Of a stretch of DNA of 64,000 nt, positions 36,155-43,166 are shown in pieces; within the stretch, counting starts at the first letter, position 1, and the number at the start of each line of letters is the position of its first letter. A program made the position numbers and the translations under genes. The notes under the pieces are model-generated. The model made no database searches and was not told where the DNA came from. It saw only the letters and a program-made list of their open reading frames with translations. Source of the stretch: Psychroserpens algicola (GTDB lineage Bacteria; Bacteroidota; Bacteroidia; Flavobacteriales; Flavobacteriaceae). Location of the stretch: NCBI RefSeq assembly GCF_014526325.1, contig NZ_JACNMJ010000002.1:310001-374000 (forward strand), written 5' to 3'.

Positions 36155-37255
36155 TTAATAAAACATAAAAGCTACTAATGCAATAATGACAGCTGCAAAA
36201 GGAATCACCAGCAGCATGAATGTAAATGTCGCTACACTACCTTTAAAGAAGCTAAAAAACCAACCTTGACCATAAAAACGTTTTAGCGCTATAAGCAAAT
36301 AAATAAATGTTGAGAAAGCGATTAACCAATCAAGTCCATCTGGTATATCCCAAATCATATTGATCCCAAAAATAATACTGAACACAGTAAACAAAAAGGA
36401 AAAATAGTAAAAGCTAAATACCAAATGATGTGCATATCTACCTCTTTTGTAATACAAAACCTTGAGGATTAGCGCAAAAATTGGCAACAGAAAAAATAAA
36501 GCAATAGGTATTGTATCATAAAACGCTTGTAAAATATTACCGCCATCACGTGCTTTATAAAATTTAAGAGCCTGAGCATATATTTTTCTCATAAACCATC
36601 CGTCATCTTCATCCATTCCCATAGCTTTGTAAATCTCTTGATCTGAAGCATTATTTTGAATTAGAGAATCAATTTTTTCTTCATTGAAACTAAAATTAAG
36701 ATCCTTGTCGTTTAAGTTTGTCGTAGCTACGATAGAGTCAATTTCTGTTTCTGTCATTCCGGTAAGGAATTTATTGTCTTCTAAGGCTTTTCTTAATTTA
36801 ACTTTAGCAATAGAGTCTGATTTACGCTTTTGAATTGAGTCAGCTACTCGTATAGAATCTGACTCACGTATGTTGACAGTATCAACCAGTGTGACTGTAT
36901 TGTCATTTAATGTTTTTCGCAGTTGAGTATTGAGTGACTCTGTGTGTTTTCGTGCTGTAAATGAAAATATAAAAAAGAATACAAAGGCAACAAATAAATA
37001 CATTTGTCCAGGATGCAAATACAATAATCGTTTGCCTTCAATAAATTTTTTCGGAAGAAAACCAGGTTTAAACATTAAAGGTAAAAACCCTTTTAAAAAA
37101 CGAGCATCAAACGAAAAGTAATTACTAATGGTATTATAAAATAATACACCTAAGGTTAGGTCTTCTGTAGTTTTTTGTCCGCAGTTAGGACAAAATTCAT
37201 ACTTCTCTTTTAATTCTGACTCACAATTTAAACATTTAGAAATGTGATCTTCCAT
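36155..37255 (-). CDS. DUF3667 membrane protein with N-terminal zinc ribbon
   Basis: A 366-residue protein. A zinc ribbon at the start (CLNCESELKEKYEFCPNCGQ) is followed by the DUF3667 core, TLGVLFYNTISNYFSFDARFLKGF, PGFLPKKFIEGKRLLYLHPGQMYLF and a membrane segment. A long soluble, Ser/Asp/Lys-rich linker (about 118-220) leads to four hydrophobic helices (IPIALFFLLPIFALILKVLYY, FSFYYFSFLFTVFSIIFGI, LIAFSTFIYLLIAL, ATFTFMLLVIPFAAVIIALVAFM). Function is unknown. Convergent with uvrA, 19 bp apart. Confidence 0.82.
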   Translation of the reverse strand: MEDHISKCLNCESELKEKYEFCPNCGQKTTEDLTLGVLFYNTISNYFSFDARFLKGFLPLMFKPGFLPKKFIEGKRLLYLHPGQMYLFVAFVFFFIFSFTARKHTESLNTQLRKTLNDNTVTLVDTVNIRESDSIRVADSIQKRKSDSIAKVKLRKALEDNKFLTGMTETEIDSIVATTNLNDKDLNFSFNEEKIDSLIQNNASDQEIYKAMGMDEDDGWFMRKIYAQALKFYKARDGGNILQAFYDTIPIALFFLLPIFALILKVLYYKRGRYAHHLVFSFYYFSFLFTVFSIIFGINMIWDIPDGLDWLIAFSTFIYLLIALKRFYGQGWFFSFFKGSVATFTFMLLVIPFAAVIIALVAFMFY

Positions 37256-37385
37256 AAGTTGATTGGTGTTGGTTCTATAAAAATAGTAAAAATTGTTATG
37301 AGAATCCTCTTAACTTCAATTCTGATTTTTTTCAAACATTCAAAAATAAAACAATATTCACTTGATTTTCAATGGTTTATATTTT

Positions 37386-37402
37386 TTGGCACGCATATTG
37401 GT
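37386..37402 (+). promoter_or_regulatory. Sigma-54-type (-24/-12) promoter of the 227-aa exported protein
   Basis: TTGGCACGCATATTGGT matches the sigma-54 consensus YTGGCACG-N4-TTGCW in all of the -24 box and the TTG of the -12 box with exact spacing. The ATG is 78 bp further on. No TAnnTTTG box was picked out nearer the gene. Confidence 0.65.
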
Positions 37403-37480
37403 TAGTTCAAAACAAATAGCGTAAGCCGAAAAGTTTCTAAACGAGTTAGACACAAAGGCTAATCTAAAAACCTATAAATT

Positions 37481-38164
37481 ATGAAAAAGCAAGTACTTTT
37501 TATGGCGATGGTGTTAATAGGATTAACATCAGCTACAGCGACAGCAACAGGACATGTTGCTTTAAATGGGGAAGATTATAATAATGCACGCTATCGTTTT
37601 GCAGAACCTATTGTGTTCATTGAGCGTGGTGTAGAGTTTTTAATTTTTCCAGATGGAAGTTTTGATTTTAACACAGAAATCAACACTAACATTTCAGATG
37701 TGTACTACAGAACTTCAAAGTCTAGAAGGAGTTCAGTTAACACAAAATATGGTACTCCTGGTACTGTAAGTAGAATTCATTACAGCAGATCATCAAGACC
37801 TACTGGAGTTATTATAACACACGACAGTAATGGATTAGTTAGACGAATTGGTAACGTATTTATCAATTATGATAGAGATGGCCGAATTAAACGAGCCGGA
37901 TCTGTTTACATGAGCTACCAACGTGGAAATGGACTGTTACGTCAGGTTGGCGGATTAAAAGTAAATTATAACCGTTGGGGTGAAATTGTTCATGTCTCTG
38001 GTATCGTTAACCGCTACAATGCAGATTTAAACTGTGGTCTAGGTTCTGGTTATGGTGGAAATCAACACGATTACTACGAGTATGATGGTGATTTTGATGA
38101 TAATTTCTACTACTACAGAAAAGATGGAAAAGTAAAAAAAATTAAAAAACATAAAAAAGCCTAA
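37481..38164 (+). CDS. Exported protein with 16-residue Tyr/Gly repeats (paralog 1)
   Basis: A 227-residue exported protein with signal peptide MKKQVLFMAMVLIGLTSATATA. A conserved core motif GVEFLIFPDGSFDFN lies at 50-64. Residues 109-180 are four tandem units of about 16 residues of the form G-x-V-x-I-x-Y-x-x-x-G-x-I-x-x-A/V (for example GNVFINYDRDGRIKRA and GGLKVNYNRWGEIVHV), which read as short beta hairpins. The C-terminus is acidic/Tyr-rich (YYEYDGDFDDNFYYY) then Lys-rich (KKIKKHKKA). The paralog at 39035 shares motif and repeats. No known domain; a sigma-54-like promoter and a terminator flank it. Confidence 0.75.
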   Translation: MKKQVLFMAMVLIGLTSATATATGHVALNGEDYNNARYRFAEPIVFIERGVEFLIFPDGSFDFNTEINTNISDVYYRTSKSRRSSVNTKYGTPGTVSRIHYSRSSRPTGVIITHDSNGLVRRIGNVFINYDRDGRIKRAGSVYMSYQRGNGLLRQVGGLKVNYNRWGEIVHVSGIVNRYNADLNCGLGSGYGGNQHDYYEYDGDFDDNFYYYRKDGKVKKIKKHKKA

Positions 38165-38223
38165 TGCACACAATGCATTAACTACTTTGATTGGTTGTTC
38201 ACTATTGTAGTGAGCATATATAG

Positions 38224-38260
38224 AATCCCGGAGTGTTTCCCCAAACCTTCGGGATTTTTA
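38224..38260 (+). terminator. Terminator after paralog 1
   Basis: aatcccg (38224-38230) pairs with cgggatt (38250-38256), followed by a short T-run; the loop is long (19 bases). It also touches the end of the hydroxylase-like gene on the other strand. Confidence 0.65.
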
Positions 38261-38869
38261 GTTATCTACTAGTTTCAATTGGCTTTCTTTAATAATAGCG
38301 CGTAAATTTTCATTTGGTATCATATCTATAGTCAAATTCACCCGTTCGGTATCTCCTGAATTTACCACGCGATGGGCATCCGTTAATTTTAAATACCAAC
38401 ACTCTCCTCGCTTCATAGGAACTGGCTGATTATTTAAATAAAAGGTTACTTTCTCACTTTGCAAAATCGGTATTGTTAATCGTATCACCGATTGTTCTAT
38501 TTCTAGACCTAGCGTTGGATCTGTATGTTCTTTTACATTTGAATGAGGAGCAAGTCTTAATAACCTTACGAGAGTAACCGAAGTAATCTCTTTAAATGCT
38601 TCTACAATACTTTTGATATATGGAGAAGATTCTAGTTCACTAGTATCTAACCAATCGGTCCATGAACCATCAGCATAATCATCTGCAGGTGGTGGCACTG
38701 GTATTGATGCATCTACAATATAAGCAGGAGCTCTCAACTGAATTACATTATAGTATTCAAAATTATTAAGTTTGAGTTCTAAATATTCTTTCAGCAACTT
38801 ATCAGCATCAAAGCTAAAAGGGAGCTTAACGCGATCAATTATCGCTTGTTTACCTTGCAGTACTTCCAT
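38258..38869 (-). CDS. Aspartyl/asparaginyl beta-hydroxylase-like dioxygenase
   Basis: Predicted iron/2-oxoglutarate oxygenase of 203 residues in the cupin fold. The iron ligands are visible as H115-T-D117 (APHSNVKEHTDPTL) and H166 (TDAHRVVNSGDTERVNLTID), with R176 in place to bind 2-oxoglutarate. QLRAPAYIVDASIPVPPPADDYADGSW precedes with a Pro-rich loop (in pieces). No signal peptide, so it acts in the cytoplasm. The frame extends to 38914 but ATG 38869 (MEVLQGKQ) gives a compact start. It lies, reversed, between the two sigma-54-linked paralogs; substrate unknown. Confidence 0.8.
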   Translation of the reverse strand: MEVLQGKQAIIDRVKLPFSFDADKLLKEYLELKLNNFEYYNVIQLRAPAYIVDASIPVPPPADDYADGSWTDWLDTSELESSPYIKSIVEAFKEITSVTLVRLLRLAPHSNVKEHTDPTLGLEIEQSVIRLTIPILQSEKVTFYLNNQPVPMKRGECWYLKLTDAHRVVNSGDTERVNLTIDMIPNENLRAIIKESQLKLVDN

Positions 38870-38984
38870 ATTTAAAAAAAGATTTATTTGTAATCTAATA
38901 TAAGTAGTCAACAAAACATATTTATGGGTAAAACTACTCGTTTTTAATGACCTGAATCACAACACTAACAGAGCATTTCGTTTT

Positions 38985-39001
38985 TTGGCACGCTAATTGT
39001 T
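38985..39001 (+). promoter_or_regulatory. Sigma-54-type (-24/-12) promoter of the 399-aa exported protein
   Basis: TTGGCACGCTAATTGTT matches YTGGCACG-N4-TTGCW except for one base in the -12 box, with exact spacing. The ATG at 39035 is 33 bp away. The first nine bases are identical to the site at 37386. Confidence 0.65.
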
Positions 39002-39034
39002 TTATAATAAACGTAATCAAAAATTCTTACAATT

Positions 39035-40234
39035 ATGAAACGAATATTATCACTTTTTACTGTATTGTTCCTGGTAGGTACAACGGTAAACGCAACAACC
39101 AACAACTTAGCAAAATCAAGCACATCATACAACTACGTTAGAGGTTATGGCAATTCGTTCATATTTAATGTAGACGGTATTGAATTTTCAGTATTCCCTG
39201 ATGGGCAATTTGATTTTTATATCCCTAATTATGGTCCGAATGTTAACGTTGGATTTAGTTCTCCTAATGTATCTATAAGTTTTAATACAGGATATGACTA
39301 TAATCCTTATGTGCAGTACGATGACCTAGGTGCAATTATTCAAATTGAAAACACTCCTATTTATTATGATTATTACGGACGCATATCTCAAGCCGGAAAT
39401 GTAAACATACATTACAATAGCTGGGGACGTATTTCTCGAGTAGGCGGATTATATGTACACTATAATAGATACAGAACGTTTTCACACTGTACAGGGTTTA
39501 TAAATGTGTATAATAGAGCTTATGTATACAGACCTTGGCACAGCTACTATGTAGTTCCTCCAGTAAATTACTGTGTGGTATATTCAAGACCTTACAGACA
39601 ATTTTACACACCTGTAAGACATACATATTACAGACCTTATAGAGATAATTACAGACAGCCTGTAAGAACAAACAGCAGACGTGGAACGGCAGCTACAACA
39701 GGTCGTCGAGGATCTACAATAAGTGATCGTTACCGACAAGATGCAACTTCGACTAGACGAGGAGGAAATAATACTGTAGCAAATTCTACAAGACGAGATA
39801 ACAACAGAGCTATGACGTCTTCTAGAACGACAAATAACAGGGGGTTAACTAGACCTAATTCTGACTCAAGAACGTCTACCAGAGCAACTAAAGAGACCTC
39901 AAGACATGGTAATTCAAGAACGATAACTAATTCTAGAGCAACAAGCAGAACAACTAAAGTTACACCTAGAACTACAACTTCTAGAACTAAAAATGTGACC
40001 AAACCACGTAGTTCTGTGTCTAATAAACGAACGACAACAAGAACGGATAAAAAAAATACGAGTATAAGAAAACCAAACACAACAAATTCTCGTATATCTA
40101 GTAACAAACGAAGCAGTAAATCTTCATCAAAGGCTACACAGTCTAGAAGTAGAAATCAGTCTTCGATTAAATCATCAAGTTCAAGAACTTCATCAAAGAG
40201 TTCAAGAACTTCTAGATCAAGATCACGTTCATAA
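39035..40234 (+). CDS. Exported protein with 16-residue Tyr/Gly repeats and a long Arg/Ser/Thr tail (paralog 2)
   Basis: A 399-residue exported protein with signal peptide MKRILSLFTVLFLVGTTVNA. It shares with paralog 1 the motif GIEFSVFPDGQFDFY (48-62) and three 16-residue repeats at about 105-160 (GNVNIHYNSWGRISRV, GGLYVHYNRYRTFSHC). Residues 161-210 are Tyr/Arg/Pro-rich (YYRPYRDNYRQP). From 211 to the end the sequence is almost only R, S, T, N and K, without hydrophobic residues, so it is disordered and strongly basic. Such a tail could bind DNA, anionic glycans or another envelope polymer. Adenine-rich codon usage in the tail reflects its composition, not clear transfer. Confidence 0.75.
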   Translation: MKRILSLFTVLFLVGTTVNATTNNLAKSSTSYNYVRGYGNSFIFNVDGIEFSVFPDGQFDFYIPNYGPNVNVGFSSPNVSISFNTGYDYNPYVQYDDLGAIIQIENTPIYYDYYGRISQAGNVNIHYNSWGRISRVGGLYVHYNRYRTFSHCTGFINVYNRAYVYRPWHSYYVVPPVNYCVVYSRPYRQFYTPVRHTYYRPYRDNYRQPVRTNSRRGTAATTGRRGSTISDRYRQDATSTRRGGNNTVANSTRRDNNRAMTSSRTTNNRGLTRPNSDSRTSTRATKETSRHGNSRTITNSRATSRTTKVTPRTTTSRTKNVTKPRSSVSNKRTTTRTDKKNTSIRKPNTTNSRISSNKRSSKSSSKATQSRSRNQSSIKSSSSRTSSKSSRTSRSRSRS

Positions 40235-40266
40235 CAATATATAATTTTTTGGTTGGTTAGTAGAAT

Positions 40267-40310
40267 GTCCCATAAGCCGTATGCCTCAAAGCACCTTATG
40301 GGACTTTCTC
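40267..40310 (+). terminator. Terminator-like hairpin after paralog 2
   Basis: gtcccataag (40267-40276) pairs with cttatgggac (40295-40304), a 10-bp stem with an 18-base loop; the following T-run is interrupted (tttctc). Confidence 0.6.
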
Positions 40311-40376
40311 ATTTTAAAAATTGTATACTTGCAACGAACTCTATGAAATTAATTGAATACGTTTCTATAAAAATTA

Positions 40377-41834
40377 TCATTTACGTTTTAAATACTTCAG
40401 CAAAACTTCAGAAATATCTTCAGAGATGTTTAATCTATAAATAAGTAATCCATACACTATAGCAATAGCCATTGATTTTAGAGCTATGTTTACAATCGGA
40501 TGGAAAGGAAAATCCCAGAAATAAAAGGCGCATACCATAACTATTAATACAAGTGTAACTTTTAAAGTTTCCGAAGTAAAAGGAAGCATGCTAAATTTCA
40601 GCTTTACAAAATACACTTTTATTGTGTTATAAATTACTATGGCTGTAAATGTAGCTAATGCCGAACCATTTATACCGTAAAGCGGAATGAGAATTAAATT
40701 AAGTACTACAGCCAAAACAGCTAAAAACACACCAAAAAACAATACCATATAATAGTAATCACTATTAAATAAAATAGCATTGTTGTTCCCTAAAAGATTA
40801 TCGTATAATTTCGCTAAACTTATCAAAAACACAACAACTAATCCTCCACTAAATTCAGAAGGAATGATTTCATAAAGCTGATTGATGTTAACAATAATGA
40901 GTAAAAAAATAAATCCACTTATCACGTAGAGTGTCAAAGAGCTTCTTTGATATAAATCGTTAAGTTCTTTTGCTTTATTTTCATTTAAAAACGTAGCAGT
41001 TAAAGGCAATAAAATTTGGTGCATCGCTCGCTGTGGAACAGCAATTACTGTCGCTATAAAAACCGCTACACTGTAATAGGCAACTTTCTCTATACTTAAG
41101 TAATTATTTAGCATAAACTTATCTAAATCTAAAATTATGGTAGCTATAGAGCCAGCTATAATGATTAATGATGCGTATTTTAATATAGATCTGATTTTAT
41201 CAATTTTGTTAAACTTAAAAACTGGTAGACGTTTACTGAAGGCATACAGCATCATTACAAAAGTTCGAATTACATAAACACCAACAATTCCCATTAAAAA
41301 TTGATCGACAGTAATATGATTTAAGAACACCGAAAGTAATAACATCATTGCGCCTACCCGATGAAATACCTCTTTCATGAAATTTCCAAATACCGTTTGC
41401 ATTTGCACTTTAACCCAGGCATAGAAGACTTCAAAATAAGCCATTGCTACAGCAGTAATGAAAATATACCATAAATAGTCTCTTACAATGTCATTTTTTT
41501 GTGATAAAATATCGGCAATAGCATCATAAGAAAAATACCCTATAGCTGCAACTGGAATTGCCAATACTAAGGGCAAAAACAGCATAAGTGTCATAAAACT
41601 ATTAAGTGAATTTTTAGTCTTAAATGTTGAATAGAATTTGACAATCGTATTGTGTGCACCAAATGCCATTAACGGCATCATGATATTAGCAGCTGAGAGA
41701 ATATAAGCTACTAAGCCGTAATATTCATCTGAAATGAAATTAGTATATAAAAACAAGGCATTTATAGCTCCTATACCGAAACCTAAATACGTCGTTACCG
41801 TGTTTTTTAAGGATTGGTTAATTACAATTCCCAT
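40377..41834 (-). CDS. Polysaccharide flippase (Wzx/MATE-like exporter)
   Basis: A 485-residue integral membrane protein with about 12-14 hydrophobic helices from VTTYLGFGIGAINALFLYTNFI to IALKSMAIAIVYGLLIYRL. The N-terminal TTYLGFGIGAINALFLY and a mid-protein LDLDKFMLNNYLSIEKVAYYSVAVFIATV resemble Wzx-type lipopolysaccharide or capsule precursor flippases of the MOP superfamily. It overlaps the GT4 gene by one base (TAATG), so the two act together in surface-glycan assembly. Substrate unknown; the family identity is clear. Confidence 0.82.
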   Translation of the reverse strand: MGIVINQSLKNTVTTYLGFGIGAINALFLYTNFISDEYYGLVAYILSAANIMMPLMAFGAHNTIVKFYSTFKTKNSLNSFMTLMLFLPLVLAIPVAAIGYFSYDAIADILSQKNDIVRDYLWYIFITAVAMAYFEVFYAWVKVQMQTVFGNFMKEVFHRVGAMMLLLSVFLNHITVDQFLMGIVGVYVIRTFVMMLYAFSKRLPVFKFNKIDKIRSILKYASLIIIAGSIATIILDLDKFMLNNYLSIEKVAYYSVAVFIATVIAVPQRAMHQILLPLTATFLNENKAKELNDLYQRSSLTLYVISGFIFLLIIVNINQLYEIIPSEFSGGLVVVFLISLAKLYDNLLGNNNAILFNSDYYYMVLFFGVFLAVLAVVLNLILIPLYGINGSALATFTAIVIYNTIKVYFVKLKFSMLPFTSETLKVTLVLIVMVCAFYFWDFPFHPIVNIALKSMAIAIVYGLLIYRLNISEDISEVLLKYLKRK

Positions 41835-43114
41835 TAGATAATTTCAGACAAACGTTTGGTTAGCGCTTTTCTGCTATACTGTTCCAAACCAATAGCATTT
41901 ACAACTAAGGTATCAGATTTGTATGCTTCAAAATACGATAAAATTTGTGATTTTATACGTTCTTTTTCGCTGTAATAAAAATACTGTCCTGTATTGGTAG
42001 TCTTCAAAATTTTCTCAACATCAGAGTCTTCAGGACCAACAGCAATAATAGGTGTTCCTGATGCCATGTACTCAAACAATTTTCCTGGAATAATGACTTT
42101 AGTCTCTTCAGAATCAATCTCAACCATTAATAACAATTGCGAGGCCATTTGATGCTTGATAGCAGTTTCATGATTGACATAACCAAAATTTTGGATGTAT
42201 GGTTTTAAACCATGATTTACCATAGTGCTTACGACATCGTCACTTGTAACACCAATAAGTTTTAGCTGAAATGCGCTTCGAAAATCCTCATGCTCATTAA
42301 TAAGCTCTTGTAAAGCTTCCCAAAGTTGTATCGGGTTTCGCTCTGACAGCAATGAACCAATATGAGCTAATGTGAACGCCGAATCTTTAGCTGGTTTTTT
42401 TATATGATGTGAATCGTAACCATTAGTGATTACTGAGATAGGCCGTTTTGTTTTTGATTCAAACTCTTTCTGTGTATTGGTACTAGTCACTATAATTCTA
42501 TCGGCTGTATTTAAGACTTCAGATTCTAACTGAAGATGCTTCTCTTTAGACGATTGTGTCAATTTTAAAGCTTTATGATAACCAATGGTTGTCCAAGGGT
42601 CTCTAAAATCGGCCAGCCATTTTACACCTAGTTTAGCTTTTAATTCTAAACCAATCAAATGTAAACTGTGTGGCGGACCAGTTGTAATTATTGTAGTTAT
42701 CGCATGCTTTTGAATATAATCAGAAAGAAAATGCACTGAAGGCTTTACCCAGTTTTTTCGTGCATCTGGAATAAAGAAGTTTCCACGCACATACAGCAGT
42801 AACTTTTGAATAAGTGATTGTTTTTTTTGCTTCGGAATTACGCCAGAACTAATCTGTTTAGAGTTTCGTTTTGATAGCAAATTAGCAAAGCGATAAGGCT
42901 CACTTATAGGCTGTTTAATAACTTTAATGTTATCAGGAAGTTCAGCTAATAAGCTTTCATCGATAATTGGATAACTTGGATTTTCAGGGCAATACACAAT
43001 AGGATCTATATCAAATTTGGGCAAATACTTAACAAACTTCAACCATCGCTGTACTCCTGGTCCTCCTGCTGGTGGCCAATAGTACGTGATAATAAGAACC
43101 TTTGTTTTACTCAT
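41834..43114 (-). CDS. Glycosyltransferase, GT4-like
   Basis: A 426-residue cytoplasmic GT-B enzyme. The N-terminal VLIITYYWPPAGGPGVQRWLKFVKYLPKF is the donor/acceptor loop common to a Bacteroidota GT4 subgroup, and ITTGPPHSLHLIGLELKAKLGVKWLADFRDPW follows (in pieces). The C-terminal Rossmann domain has ISVITNGYDSHH, HIGSLLSERNPIQLWEAL and the E-x7-E-type motif IIPGKLFEYMASGTPIIAVG. Donor sugar is unknown. Its stop overlaps the flippase start by one base; the YfhO gene is 52 bp upstream on the same strand. Confidence 0.87.
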   Translation of the reverse strand: MSKTKVLIITYYWPPAGGPGVQRWLKFVKYLPKFDIDPIVYCPENPSYPIIDESLLAELPDNIKVIKQPISEPYRFANLLSKRNSKQISSGVIPKQKKQSLIQKLLLYVRGNFFIPDARKNWVKPSVHFLSDYIQKHAITTIITTGPPHSLHLIGLELKAKLGVKWLADFRDPWTTIGYHKALKLTQSSKEKHLQLESEVLNTADRIIVTSTNTQKEFESKTKRPISVITNGYDSHHIKKPAKDSAFTLAHIGSLLSERNPIQLWEALQELINEHEDFRSAFQLKLIGVTSDDVVSTMVNHGLKPYIQNFGYVNHETAIKHQMASQLLLMVEIDSEETKVIIPGKLFEYMASGTPIIAVGPEDSDVEKILKTTNTGQYFYYSEKERIKSQILSYFEAYKSDTLVVNAIGLEQYSRKALTKRLSEII

Positions 43115-43166
43115 CTTTGATAGTGTTGCTACAGCAGAAATCTATAGCTATTTGCAGAAATGACAA

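Noticed and set aside
38693-38709. A third sigma-54-like site, TGGCACT-N4-TTG, on the plus strand
   Set aside because: It lies inside the hydroxylase-like coding sequence, antisense to codons of a Pro-rich loop, has a mismatch in the -24 box and is over 300 bp from the next gene.
39730-40107. A 125-codon Leu/Val-rich frame on the minus strand
   Set aside because: It is the mirror of the Arg/Ser/Thr-rich tail of the 399-aa protein; the repetitive codons opposite produce an open frame by composition alone.
37481-40234. Recent horizontal transfer of the paralog locus
   Set aside because: Base composition outside the tail matches the surroundings, flanks are core genes, and no mobile element, tRNA or direct repeat borders it.
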